A stretch of DNA of 64,000 nt, from positions 265,151 to 329,150 of the forward strand of contig NZ_FOKV01000004.1 in NCBI RefSeq assembly GCF_900112105.1. Direction: 5' to 3'. Position 1 is the first letter of the stretch; each line of letters opens with the position of its first letter. Shown here in pieces: positions 53,762 through 62,698 of this stretch. Under the pieces are notes generated by a model, which saw nothing but the letters and a program-made list of their open reading frames with translations, was not told the origin of the DNA and did no database searches. This DNA comes from Zunongwangia mangrovi. Its GTDB lineage: Bacteria; Bacteroidota; Bacteroidia; Flavobacteriales; Flavobacteriaceae. The translations under genes were made by a program, and so were the position numbers.

Positions 53762-53791
53762 CTAATTTAAAGTTTAATTATTAATATGCCA
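53762..53791 (-). promoter_or_regulatory. Putative GH28 promoter
   Basis: On the minus strand a TTG (53791-53789) and TAAATTAG (53769-53762; consensus TAnnTTTG with one mismatch) are 19 bases apart, as in Bacteroidetes vegetative promoters. The predicted operator starts at the next base. The gap is AT-rich, so chance matches are possible. Confidence 0.42.
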
Positions 53792-53957
53792 AAAAATTCC
53801 ACTTAAAAATAAACATTTTCTAGTTCTGAAGTTTAAAAATAATAGATAATTACCTTTTAAACACCCATAATAACTAGAAGTCACTCTGGTTTTTAAATCT
53901 AATTCTTATATTGTGAAATATTTTATTCGAAATAAATTTAATAATACTTCACGCTAA

Positions 53958-54980
53958 ATGGCAGAAAAAGTTACCATTTATGATATTTCTAAAAAGCTTA
54001 AAATAAGTGCAGCAACGGTCTCACGAGCATTAAATGATAATCCTAAGATTAGTGCAAAAACACGTGAGCTGGTTTTAAAGACCGCTGCAGAAATGAATTA
54101 CAAGCAAAATAGATTGGCGCAAGCTTTAAAAAGTGGTCGTACCAATAATGTTGGGGTTATTGTGCCATATATTAACCGGAGCTTTTTTTCTAGTGTAATT
54201 CGTGGTATCGAAGAAGAACTTTCTCCGCATGGTTATCATGTAATTATTTGCCAGACTCATGAAGATGTGAATAATGAAATTAAGCAAATCGATACACTTT
54301 TAAATACTCAGGTAGACGGTATATTTATGTCGGTTGCTAAAACCACACAAGATACTTCTCACATAAAAAAAGCACTTGCTGAAAATACACCTTTAGTATT
54401 TTTTGATCGTAAAAAAGAAGTAAAAGGTCTAAGCTCTGTAGTGATAGATGATTTTAGAGGAGGTTATCTTGCTACTGAACATTTAATTAAACAAGGTTGT
54501 AAAAAAATTGCTCATTTTTCTGGCGATCTTAATGTTGAAATCTATAAAAACAGGCATCAGGGTTATCTAAAAGCTTTGAAGGATAATGGAATCACACCTT
54601 TAAAGCGTTTTAGTCTTCAGGTAAATAGTAAGCTAGAATCAGGAATTTCAGCAATTAAAGACTTATGGGAATTTGATGAAAAACCGGATGCTATTTTTTC
54701 GTCTAGTGATTATGCCGCTTTGGGAGCCATTCAGGAATTAAAACAAATGGGGATTAAGATTCCAAAAGACGTTTGTGTGGTAGGTTTTAGTAACGAACCT
54801 TTTACGAAATATATGGAACTGCCTATTACCTCTGTAGATCAGACTCCGCTTGAAATGGGTAAGATTGCAGCTCAAGTATTTTTGGAACAAATTGAAGGAA
54901 GCCAGACACTTACTGTAGAAAAGGAAGTAATACTGGCTCCCAAACTTTTTGTTAGAAATTCTTCTAATCGGAAATTATAA
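53958..54980 (+). CDS. LacI-family transcriptional regulator
   Basis: 340 residues. The N-terminal helix-turn-helix (VTIYDISKKLKISAATVSRAL, with the hinge helix NRLAQALKSGRT) is followed by the periplasmic-binding-protein-like core (VGVIVPYINRSFFSSVIRG; VCVVGFSNEPFTKYM; TSVDQTPLEMG). The only plus-strand gene in the window. Divergent from GH28 and convergent with uxaA (3' ends overlap by 6 bases), so it probably controls galacturonan genes on both sides, with a galacturonate-pathway metabolite as inducer; that ligand is inferred. Confidence 0.93.
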   Translation: MAEKVTIYDISKKLKISAATVSRALNDNPKISAKTRELVLKTAAEMNYKQNRLAQALKSGRTNNVGVIVPYINRSFFSSVIRGIEEELSPHGYHVIICQTHEDVNNEIKQIDTLLNTQVDGIFMSVAKTTQDTSHIKKALAENTPLVFFDRKKEVKGLSSVVIDDFRGGYLATEHLIKQGCKKIAHFSGDLNVEIYKNRHQGYLKALKDNGITPLKRFSLQVNSKLESGISAIKDLWEFDEKPDAIFSSSDYAALGAIQELKQMGIKIPKDVCVVGFSNEPFTKYMELPITSVDQTPLEMGKIAAQVFLEQIEGSQTLTVEKEVILAPKLFVRNSSNRKL

Positions 54981-56591
54981 GGAAACGCCGCGTTTCCAGG
55001 GAATAAAATCGTTTTGATTATTTTGATCGGCCTTAGCTATGGTTTCTCCACTAGCTACGGCTATTATATATTCCAAAATCTCTTCACCCATTTCTTCGAT
55101 GGTCTTTTCTCCTTTAATCACGGCTCCACTGTCGATATCTATAATATCTGGCATTCTACCCGCTAAAATCGAATTAGAAGCGACTTTAATCACGGGAGCA
55201 ATGGGATTACCTGTTGGTGTTCCTAAACCTGTTGTAAATACCACAACATTAGCACCAGAGCCCACCATGGCCGTTGTACTCTCTACATCATTACCCGGCG
55301 TACAAAGCAAGTTTAAACCTGGTTTTGTAACGTATTCACCATAATCTAAAATATCCTGAATTGGTGAAGTCCCTCCTTTTTTCGCTGCTCCGGCAGACTT
55401 CATCGCATCGGTAATTAAACCATCTTTGATGTTTCCGGGAGACGGATTCATATCGAATCCCGAACCAGAAGCTTCAGCTGCATCTTCGTAAGCACGCATT
55501 AATTCTAGAAATCTTTTCGCTTTTTCGTCGTCTACACAACGATTCACTAACTCCTGCTCTACTCCGCATAACTCCGGAAATTCAGATAAAATAGGTGAAC
55601 CTCCCAAAGCCGAAAGTAAATCTGAAGCATATCCTAAAGATGGATTTGCTGAAATTCCTGAAAAACCATCTGAACCACCACATTCTAAACCTAATTTTAG
55701 TTTAGATAATGGAGCCGGTTTTCGTTGAATTTCGTTCGCTTTTTTAATTCCGTCGAAAGATTCCAGAATAATCTTATTCAGCATATCATCAATCGTACCT
55801 TCCTCTTGTTGCTCATAAATTAAGATTGGTTTCTTCAAATCTGGATTAATAGCATCCATCGCTTTCTGAAAAATATCGATCTGAAGATTCTGGCAGCCCA
55901 AACTTAGTACCGTCGCACCTGCAACATTTGGATTGTTTACGTACCCTGCTAACAATTTAGCTAAGGAAACCGAATCCTGGCGAATACCGCCGCAACCTCC
56001 CTGGTGAGTTATAAAACGAACCTCGACATTATCGAATATCGCATCCTCTTCTTCAGGTTCTTCTTCGCTGAGTTCTATATTATTCCCACTAATTAAATTC
56101 CGCAGTAATTTTCGCTGTTTAGTGGATTTATGAAAAGAAAGTTCTTTCTCAAAAACATCTTTTAGTAATTCTACATTTCTGTTTTCACAGAAAACTAGCG
56201 GAAAAAACAACCATGTATTGGCCGTTCCTACCTGCCCATCTTCACGATGATATCCCATAAAGGTTCTATCTTTCCATTTCGAAATATCTGGCTCTTTATA
56301 GCTTACTTTTTCTGTTCTACCAGTTGTTGTGCTAGCCTGATGCTTTACATTATCTACGGTAAGAACATCGCCTTTTTTAATATTTTCTGTAGCTTTTCCA
56401 ACCAAAACGCCATACATAAAGATCTTACTTTCTGGTTCTAGATCGACCATCGTAATCTTATGTTTCGCCTTAACATCAGAAAGTATTATTACATCTTCCC
56501 CTTCAAAATTTATAGTATCACCCTGCCAAAGATCAGTTAAGGCGATCGCCACATTGTCTTCGGGATGTACTTTTATTAGTTTGCTCTTCAT
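54975..56591 (-). CDS. uxaA: Altronate dehydratase UxaA
   Basis: 538 residues, with the SAF-like N-domain (1-95, KVHPEDNVAIALTDLWQGD) joined to the large dehydratase domain in one chain. HQGGCGGIRQDS, GLECGGSDGFSGISANPSLG and LLCTPGNDVESTTAMVGSG are family blocks with metal-site cysteines. It converts D-altronate to 2-keto-3-deoxygluconate. Last gene of the uxa operon, 40 bases after uxaB; its 3' end overlaps the lacI-type gene by 6 bases. Confidence 0.93.
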   Translation of the reverse strand: MKSKLIKVHPEDNVAIALTDLWQGDTINFEGEDVIILSDVKAKHKITMVDLEPESKIFMYGVLVGKATENIKKGDVLTVDNVKHQASTTTGRTEKVSYKEPDISKWKDRTFMGYHREDGQVGTANTWLFFPLVFCENRNVELLKDVFEKELSFHKSTKQRKLLRNLISGNNIELSEEEPEEEDAIFDNVEVRFITHQGGCGGIRQDSVSLAKLLAGYVNNPNVAGATVLSLGCQNLQIDIFQKAMDAINPDLKKPILIYEQQEEGTIDDMLNKIILESFDGIKKANEIQRKPAPLSKLKLGLECGGSDGFSGISANPSLGYASDLLSALGGSPILSEFPELCGVEQELVNRCVDDEKAKRFLELMRAYEDAAEASGSGFDMNPSPGNIKDGLITDAMKSAGAAKKGGTSPIQDILDYGEYVTKPGLNLLCTPGNDVESTTAMVGSGANVVVFTTGLGTPTGNPIAPVIKVASNSILAGRMPDIIDIDSGAVIKGEKTIEEMGEEILEYIIAVASGETIAKADQNNQNDFIPWKRGVSL

Positions 56592-56631
56592 CCTTCTTTT
56601 GTTTTATACTGAAAAAATGCTGAAATGATTG

Positions 56632-58077
56632 CTATGCTTTTTCAGTGAAATTTTTATAAGCTTCTTCAATTCCTTTAGTCTCTATAAGTTCTAGAGCTAA
56701 TGCTACTTTCTCCTGAAGTTCAGGAACCTCTGTTAGATCTGCATCCCAAAACTTTTCGTTACTCAAAACAGCATGACTAATTTCCTGGTAACTATGATTT
56801 TCCCAAATTCGTTTAATTTCGTTAATCACGGCTTCATCATCTTTTACCGGTAATACCTTATTGTTCCATTCACCTCTGTAAAATCTTATTAAACAAGCGA
56901 ATGCAAATACTAAATGCAAAGGTAATCGATTACAGTTAGTTTGAAAAACAAGCAAACTTGGCAAAACTCTAACTTTAAATTTCGAAATCGAATTTAGCGC
57001 AATACTTGCCAGTTGGTGTTTGATAAATGGATTTCTGAAACGATCTAAAACCTCTTCAGCAAATGTTTTTAATTCTTCTTCTGAAAGTGATAATGTTGGT
57101 ATGATTTCATCAAAAATAGCTTGTTTTACGAAAGCTCCGGTGAATGAATCATCTACGGTTTCTTTTACAGTTTCATTTCCGAAGAGTAGAGAAAATGGAA
57201 CCATCGTAGTATGCGCTCCATTCAAGATTCTAACTTTTCTTGTTCTATACGGCTGCATATCCTTTACTACTACGATATTTTCGTCGATCTTATCAAAAGG
57301 AATTTTAGCTTTTAGCTTCTCGTCTCCCTCGATAACCCACAGTAAAAATACTTCAGCAGAAACAATTAATTTGTCTTCAAATTCAAGCTGACTCTGGTAG
57401 GCTTCGATATCATCTTTTGGATATCCAGGAACAATACGATCTACCAAAGTGTTATGAAAACTATTACTGTTATCGATCCAGGAAATAAATTCATCTTCTA
57501 ATTGCCATAATTGGGCATATTGAAGGATAATTTTTTTCAAGGTATCTGCATTGTGATTAATCAGTTCGCAAGGAATTATAGTTAATCCTTTTGAAGCATC
57601 TGCACTAAAATGTTTAAATCGTCTATAAAGCAAGGCTGTTAATTTCGCCGGAAAACTTTTATGCGGAGTATCTTCTAATGTATCTGAATCGTCATAAGCT
57701 ATCCCGGCTTCAGTAGTATTCGAAATAATGAATTCCAGACTTTCTTCTTCAGCTAATTTTAGATATTCATCGTAATCTTTATATGGATTTATTCCTTTCT
57801 GAATACAGGAAATGGTACGTTGCTGCTGAATTTCTTCTCCTTGCTTAACCCCTTTCATAAAAAGGTTATATAAGCCATCCTGTTCATTCAGCATTTCTAC
57901 TAATCCACCCGCTAAAGGCTGAATTACCGCAACACCTGCATTAAAATTTGCCTCCTTGTTTAATTTGTCAATTATATAATCTACAAAAGCACGAAGAAAA
58001 TTTCCTTCTCCAAACTGGACTACCTTGATTGGTAAAGCCTCTGTAAGTTTTGCGTTTTCTCGAGTTAATTTTTCCAT
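56632..58077 (-). CDS. uxaB: Tagaturonate reductase UxaB (altronate oxidoreductase)
   Basis: 481 residues, the usual length for UxaB. Mannitol-dehydrogenase-type architecture: KVVQFGEGNFLRAFVDYII binds NAD, ISNTTEAGIAY and KVRILNGAHTTMVPFS are characteristic blocks. It reduces D-tagaturonate to D-altronate. It follows the TRAP genes by 15 bases. A palindrome GTAATCGATTAC at 56922-56933 inside the gene resembles the LacI operator, probably by chance. Confidence 0.92.
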   Translation of the reverse strand: MEKLTRENAKLTEALPIKVVQFGEGNFLRAFVDYIIDKLNKEANFNAGVAVIQPLAGGLVEMLNEQDGLYNLFMKGVKQGEEIQQQRTISCIQKGINPYKDYDEYLKLAEEESLEFIISNTTEAGIAYDDSDTLEDTPHKSFPAKLTALLYRRFKHFSADASKGLTIIPCELINHNADTLKKIILQYAQLWQLEDEFISWIDNSNSFHNTLVDRIVPGYPKDDIEAYQSQLEFEDKLIVSAEVFLLWVIEGDEKLKAKIPFDKIDENIVVVKDMQPYRTRKVRILNGAHTTMVPFSLLFGNETVKETVDDSFTGAFVKQAIFDEIIPTLSLSEEELKTFAEEVLDRFRNPFIKHQLASIALNSISKFKVRVLPSLLVFQTNCNRLPLHLVFAFACLIRFYRGEWNNKVLPVKDDEAVINEIKRIWENHSYQEISHAVLSNEKFWDADLTEVPELQEKVALALELIETKGIEEAYKNFTEKA

Positions 58078-58092
58078 ATTTAAATTCTTATC

Positions 58093-59382
58093 TTATTCAA
58101 ATAATTTTGGTAGCCAAAGGCTAATTTCCGGGATATATGTTACTAAAAGCAAGACGATAAACATCACCACATATAATGGTAGCAGTGGTTTCATCACTTT
58201 CTGAATTGTTGTTTTGGCGACTCCTACCCCGATAAATAAAACTGCTCCTACCGGCGGTGTACATAATCCTACACATAAATTCATTACCATGATCATCCCA
58301 AAATGAATAGGATCTACGCCCAAATTCTGCATAACAGGTAATAAAATAGGTGTGAAAATAAGTATTGCCGGCGTCATATCCATAAAGGTTCCTACGAATA
58401 AAAGAAGTAGGTTTATAATAATTAGGATTACGTATTTATTTTCGCTTAAGCCTAGTAATAGATCACTTACCGTTTGCGGGATATTCTCAAAGGACATTAC
58501 CCAACTCATACTCATCGATGTTGCGATAAGTAGTAACACGATTGCTGTAGTTCCTACTGAACTTAAGAAAATATTGTAAAGTTTCTTCAGGTTGATTTCG
58601 CGATAGATCGTAGCTAAAATTAAAGTATAAAGTACTGCAATTCCTGAAGCTTCCGTAGCCGTAAAAATACCAGATACAATTCCTCCAATAACAACTACCA
58701 ATAATAATAAACTTGGTAAAGCATCTAAAAAACTAACCGCTATCATCTTTAGGCTTGACTTTGAACCAGCAGGATATTTTTTCTTTTTAATCCATACCGA
58801 TGCAACCAACATCAAAGCTAATCCCATTAAAATTCCCGGGATATAACCAGCAAGAAATAAACTTGCGATAGAAACACCTCCACTAGCTAATGAATAAACG
58901 ATCAAAACATTAGAAGGCGGAATAATTAATCCAGTGGTAGAACTGGTTACATTAATTGCCGCACCAAATTCTTTGGAATAATTCTCTCGCTCCATATGCG
59001 GACCTAAGATTCCACCGATTGCTGAAGCAGCAGCTACGGCAGATCCAGAAATAGCTCCAAATAACATGGCTGCAATCACGTTTACGTATATGAGTCCGCC
59101 CGGGAGTGAACCAATCAAGGCTTTTGCAAATTTGATGAGTCGGTTGGCAATACCTCCCTGATTCATGATCTGTCCTGCCAGTATAAAAAATGGAATAGCC
59201 AGTAATGAAAAACTATCCAATCCTGTTGCCATTCGTTGCGCTACAGTTGTAAATGCAGCTATAGATTCAATAGAGAATAATATTGTTACCAAACATGAAA
59301 TCCCTATCGACCAGGCTACTGGCACCCCGATACTTAGTAAAATCACGAAGGAAATAACCAATATTAGTATTTCTGTAATCAT
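58093..59382 (-). CDS. dctM: TRAP transporter large permease DctM
   Basis: 429 residues with about 12 membrane segments. Marks are VPVAWSIGISCLVT, LLAIPFFILAGQIMNQGG, ISGSAVAAASAIGG and GLIIPPSNVLIVYS, and the end VGLCTPPVGAVLFIG. It forms the translocation channel with DctQ and takes substrate from DctP. Start overlaps dctQ by 4 bases. Set between uxaB and kdgA, it should import galacturonate or a related uronate. Confidence 0.93.
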   Translation of the reverse strand: MITEILILVISFVILLSIGVPVAWSIGISCLVTILFSIESIAAFTTVAQRMATGLDSFSLLAIPFFILAGQIMNQGGIANRLIKFAKALIGSLPGGLIYVNVIAAMLFGAISGSAVAAASAIGGILGPHMERENYSKEFGAAINVTSSTTGLIIPPSNVLIVYSLASGGVSIASLFLAGYIPGILMGLALMLVASVWIKKKKYPAGSKSSLKMIAVSFLDALPSLLLLVVVIGGIVSGIFTATEASGIAVLYTLILATIYREINLKKLYNIFLSSVGTTAIVLLLIATSMSMSWVMSFENIPQTVSDLLLGLSENKYVILIIINLLLLFVGTFMDMTPAILIFTPILLPVMQNLGVDPIHFGMIMVMNLCVGLCTPPVGAVLFIGVGVAKTTIQKVMKPLLPLYVVMFIVLLLVTYIPEISLWLPKLFE

Positions 59383-59846
59383 AATAAGTACTTTTTAGGA
59401 TTGAATATTTCGTTGAGTTTATAAATGATGATCAACACACCACTTATTGGAATAACCGTGTATACTACTGATAAAGGAAGATGAAGTGCAGCCGAATTTT
59501 GACCGAGTTCAATATTCATCAAAACCAGGTTTCCACCTCCGATAATTAGCACTGTAAAACAAAATGCAACGATCAAAATATTAATAAATATCATCAGTTT
59601 TATTCGATTTTCAGGATTAAGTTTAGGTGGTAAAATATTGATGGATAAATGTTCCTGTTGTCCAGAAGCATAAGCTGCCCCCAGTAAACCTATCCAGATT
59701 AAAAGATACCTGGCGATCTCTTCAGTTACCGAACTTGGATTTTGTAATACATATCTGGAAAATACCTGCCATAATACAGCAAGCACGATCAATCCCATTA
59801 AAAAGACCAGTGCGCCTCCCAGTAATTTGTCTAAAATTTTCTTCAT
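59379..59846 (-). CDS. dctQ: TRAP transporter small permease DctQ
   Basis: 155 residues with four membrane segments. The block SVTEEIARYLLIWIGLLGAAYA is the family pattern. It pairs with DctM in the membrane. Four-base overlap with dctM and 4-base gap after dctP indicate one operon. Confidence 0.9.
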   Translation of the reverse strand: MKKILDKLLGGALVFLMGLIVLAVLWQVFSRYVLQNPSSVTEEIARYLLIWIGLLGAAYASGQQEHLSINILPPKLNPENRIKLMIFINILIVAFCFTVLIIGGGNLVLMNIELGQNSAALHLPLSVVYTVIPISGVLIIIYKLNEIFNPKKYLL

Positions 59847-59850
59847 AATC

Positions 59851-60834
59851 TTAATCTACAGCCTGAATAGCTTCTATTGTTTTTTTCATTACAGGATCTT
59901 CTTTAAACTTATCGTACATAGGAGCTACTTTTTCGCGAAAAGCTTCCTTATCTGGATAAGTTACTTCTACTCCTGCTTTCTGTATTTCTTCTAATGCATG
60001 TAGCTCTGCTTCACGCCATATGGTTTTCTCATATTCAGCAGATTCTACCGCTGCTTCTTTAAGCCAGTCTTGTTGTTGCGTAGTAAGCTTGTTCCAAATT
60101 GCGGTGCTTACAATAAGTTCGTCTGGCAAGGCTGTATGTTCATCTACCATAAAATATTTACAAACTTCATAATGATAAGAGAGATAAAAACTAGGCAAAT
60201 TATTTTCAGCTCCATCTACGATACCCTGCTGTAATGCAGTGTACAATTCTCCCCAACTAATTGGAGTTGGTGAACCTCCAAGATTCTTTACCATGTTCAT
60301 GGCGGTTTGGCTTTCCATTACTCTAATTTTCTGTCCAGCCAGATCATCAGGATTTTTAATTGGCTCTGTACTATAAAAACTTCGACTCCCGGCGTCGTAA
60401 AAAGTAAGTCCCCTCAAACGATTTCGTTCACTCGCGAGTAAAAGCTTTTGACCTATCTCTCCTTCCAGAACATTAAATCTATGCTCCCTGTCACGAAATA
60501 GAAAGGGTAACCCAAATACTTTTAACTCTGCCGCGAAGTTCTCTAGAACGCCCGTAGAAACTTTTGTCATTCCTAAACTTCCTATCTGTAGAAGCTCTAG
60601 ACATTCACGTTCTGATCCTAATTGCTGATTGGGATAAATATCTATGGTCATACTCCCTCCAGATTTCTCTTCAAGACGCTGAGCCATAAATAGCATTGCT
60701 TTATGCACCGGGTGCGACGTATCAAGCCCGTGCCCTAACCGAATAACCTTTGTTTGATCTTTAGCTTCGCAACCTGCCAGCATTACGAGAATGCCCAGCA
60801 AAATCAGAAGGCGCTGCTTTTTTAATATTTTCAT
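59851..60834 (-). CDS. dctP: TRAP transporter substrate-binding lipoprotein DctP
   Basis: 327 residues with a lipobox at about Cys22 (LLGILVMLAGC). IRLGHGLDTSHPVHKAM, IDIYPNQQLGSERECLELLQ, and the binding-pocket block KIRVMESQTAMNM/ELYTALQQGIVDGAENNLPS are typical DctP. As a lipoprotein it would be tethered to a membrane, unlike free DctP of Proteobacteria. Its start overlaps the kdgA stop by 4 bases. Uronate specificity follows from the operon. Confidence 0.92.
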   Translation of the reverse strand: MKILKKQRLLILLGILVMLAGCEAKDQTKVIRLGHGLDTSHPVHKAMLFMAQRLEEKSGGSMTIDIYPNQQLGSERECLELLQIGSLGMTKVSTGVLENFAAELKVFGLPFLFRDREHRFNVLEGEIGQKLLLASERNRLRGLTFYDAGSRSFYSTEPIKNPDDLAGQKIRVMESQTAMNMVKNLGGSPTPISWGELYTALQQGIVDGAENNLPSFYLSYHYEVCKYFMVDEHTALPDELIVSTAIWNKLTTQQQDWLKEAAVESAEYEKTIWREAELHALEEIQKAGVEVTYPDKEAFREKVAPMYDKFKEDPVMKKTIEAIQAVD

Positions 60835-61502
60835 CCTCTTAGTTCTTTAACGATTTGAATAGCTGAAGCCACCTGTTCCTGCACTTTTTTATAGTCGAAG
60901 CTACCGTCTTCATTTTTGATGAACAGCTTGGAACCAATTCCCACACAATGCACCCCGGCTGTAATCCATTCTTTTAAATTCTCTGCAGTTGGAGATACAC
61001 CGCCCGTTGGCATAATGCTCGACCAGGGTAATGGGCCTTTTACTGCTTTTACGAATGAGGGGCCGCCAACCTGTGCTCCAGGAAAGATCTTCACTACTTC
61101 GGCGCCCAGTTCTTCCGCATAACTAATTTCTGTGACCGATCCACAACCCGGCATCCAGGCTACTTTCCTACGGTTGCTGGTCCTGGCCATCTCAGCATTG
61201 ATCAGTGGAGAAACAATAAAATTAGCGCCCAATTGCAGGTAAAGTGCAGTTGTTCCCGCATCGATCACCGAGCCAACGCCCAGCATCATCCCGGGAAGCT
61301 CCTTGCTAGCATACTTTACCAGTTCCGCGAAAACCTCGTGAGCAAAATCTCCGCGGTTGGTAAATTCAAATACCCTCGCACCACCTTCGTAGCAGGCATT
61401 TAAAATTTCTTTGCAGGTGTTCACATCCTGATGATAGAATACCGGAACAATTCCCGTTTCCTTCATCTGTGTTGCTACCGCTATTCTTGAATATTGTGCC
61501 AT
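60831..61502 (-). CDS. kdgA: KDPG aldolase (bifunctional KDPG/KHG aldolase)
   Basis: 223 residues. Class I aldolase of the Eda type: Schiff-base Lys in EVVKIFPGAQVGGPSFVKA, Glu/Arg-type motifs in ARVFEFTNRGD, and WSSIMPTGGV near the C-terminus. It splits 2-keto-3-deoxy-6-phosphogluconate to pyruvate and glyceraldehyde 3-phosphate, the last step of the galacturonate route. Upstream is a 170-bp gap, so a promoter may lie there. Confidence 0.92.
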   Translation of the reverse strand: MAQYSRIAVATQMKETGIVPVFYHQDVNTCKEILNACYEGGARVFEFTNRGDFAHEVFAELVKYASKELPGMMLGVGSVIDAGTTALYLQLGANFIVSPLINAEMARTSNRRKVAWMPGCGSVTEISYAEELGAEVVKIFPGAQVGGPSFVKAVKGPLPWSSIMPTGGVSPTAENLKEWITAGVHCVGIGSKLFIKNEDGSFDYKKVQEQVASAIQIVKELRG

Positions 61503-61603
61503 TTTTTTAAATGGTTATTTGTTATGTTTTTTAAATCATAAAAGCCTTAATCTGGATTAACTAAACCTTATAAGAAGCTTTCCATCTATTGTCAGATCGA
61601 GTG

Positions 61604-61625
61604 AATTTCAATGTTAATTGAAATT
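61604..61625. repeat. AT-rich inverted repeat in the kdgA-kdgK gap
   Basis: AATTTCAA (61604-61611) and TTGAAATT (61618-61625) flank a 6-base loop in the 170-bp gap before kdgA. It lacks a GC-rich stem and T-run, so it is not a convincing terminator; it could be a regulator site or chance. The rest of the gap is AT-rich with no recognisable gene. Confidence 0.35.
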
Positions 61626-61672
61626 TGTATCGAGATCTCATTTCTAGAATCTAGTATCAATATTCTAAAATC

Positions 61673-62695
61673 TTATCTCTTAATTCGTCCTCCGGTGCTA
61701 CCGGCCATTACTTCTTCAACTTCTTCCGGACTTACCTGATTTACATCTCCCAGTATCGTATGTTTTAAAGCGCAAGCTGCATTGGCAAATTCCAGTGCCT
61801 TTTGATCTTCAAAATGAATCAGTCCGTAAATCAGTCCGGCGGCATAGGCATCGCCGGTTCCGATTCGGTCCACCACATCGGTAATCTCTAGTTCCTGGGT
61901 TTCTAGGTATTCCGTCCCCGTCCATGCTCTTCCGTACACCTTCTGCCAGCTTGCACTGAGTCCGGTTCTTACCTTATCAAATACTTTTTCGATCGAAGGG
62001 CATTCTTTGATCAAAGCTTTACTGGCTTCAATAAATCCTTCTTTCGAAAAATCATAGTCGGTCTTTAAAATCTCATTGATTTCATTAACCCCACCCACAA
62101 AAATTGTGGATAGGCTTACCAGTTCTTTTAAAACCTCATGACCGTCTTTCCCATATTGCCAAAGATTGCTGCGATAAGCAGGATCAGCAGTGATCGTAAG
62201 CCCTTTGGCTTTTGCTTTTTCGAGTCCGATCTTCAAGGTTTCATAAGCGCTTGCTGAGATCGCCGGGGAAATCCCCGTCCAATGTAAATAACCGGCGTCT
62301 GCTAAAATTTCATCCCAGTTTACCTGTCTTGGGCTAATATTGGCAAAACTGCCATGCAAGCGATTATAGGCGATCTTACTAGCCCGCATCCCTGAACCGA
62401 CTTCTAAAAAGTACAATCCCAAGGGATGATCGACTTTGCTAATAGCCGAGGTATCGATCCCATATTGACGCATTTGCGCAATGGCGGCATCTCCTACTAA
62501 ATCATTAGAAACATTAGTCACCTGTTGGGTATGTTCCCCAAAATACGAGAGCGAGGCCGCTACATTCATCTCGGTCCCTCCAAAATAGAAATCCATTTGG
62601 TGGGTTTGGGAGAGTTTGCGGTTCTCCGATGGACTCAGTCGCATCAGCACTTCGCCAAAAGAAACTATTTTGTGATGTGAGTTTGAGTTTTTCAC
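61673..62695 (-). CDS. kdgK: 2-Keto-3-deoxygluconate kinase KdgK
   Basis: 340 residues of the PfkB/ribokinase fold. N-terminal FGEVLMRLSPSENRKL and substrate loop FYFGGTEMNVAASLS; the C-terminal DVVDRIGTGDAYAAGLIYG holds the catalytic Asp and anion hole. It phosphorylates 2-keto-3-deoxygluconate at O6, supplying KdgA. Three-base gap after uxaC, so they are co-transcribed. Confidence 0.91.
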   Translation of the reverse strand: MKNSNSHHKIVSFGEVLMRLSPSENRKLSQTHQMDFYFGGTEMNVAASLSYFGEHTQQVTNVSNDLVGDAAIAQMRQYGIDTSAISKVDHPLGLYFLEVGSGMRASKIAYNRLHGSFANISPRQVNWDEILADAGYLHWTGISPAISASAYETLKIGLEKAKAKGLTITADPAYRSNLWQYGKDGHEVLKELVSLSTIFVGGVNEINEILKTDYDFSKEGFIEASKALIKECPSIEKVFDKVRTGLSASWQKVYGRAWTGTEYLETQELEITDVVDRIGTGDAYAAGLIYGLIHFEDQKALEFANAACALKHTILGDVNQVSPEEVEEVMAGSTGGRIKR

Positions 62696-62698
62696 CTT

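Noticed and set aside
56922..56933. GTAATCGATTAC palindrome as a second LacI operator
   Set aside because: It is inside the uxaB coding sequence (codons for C-N-R-L-P), lacks the outer base pairs of the intergenic site, and no promoter is near. Possible but not supported.
57882..57900. Extra copy of the shared element (CATCCTGTTCA)
   Set aside because: It lies inside uxaB, in a conserved protein region, with no -7 box at the right spacing and no gene start downstream.
61604..61625. Terminator after kdgK
   Set aside because: The stem is AT-only and no T-run follows in the direction of transcription.
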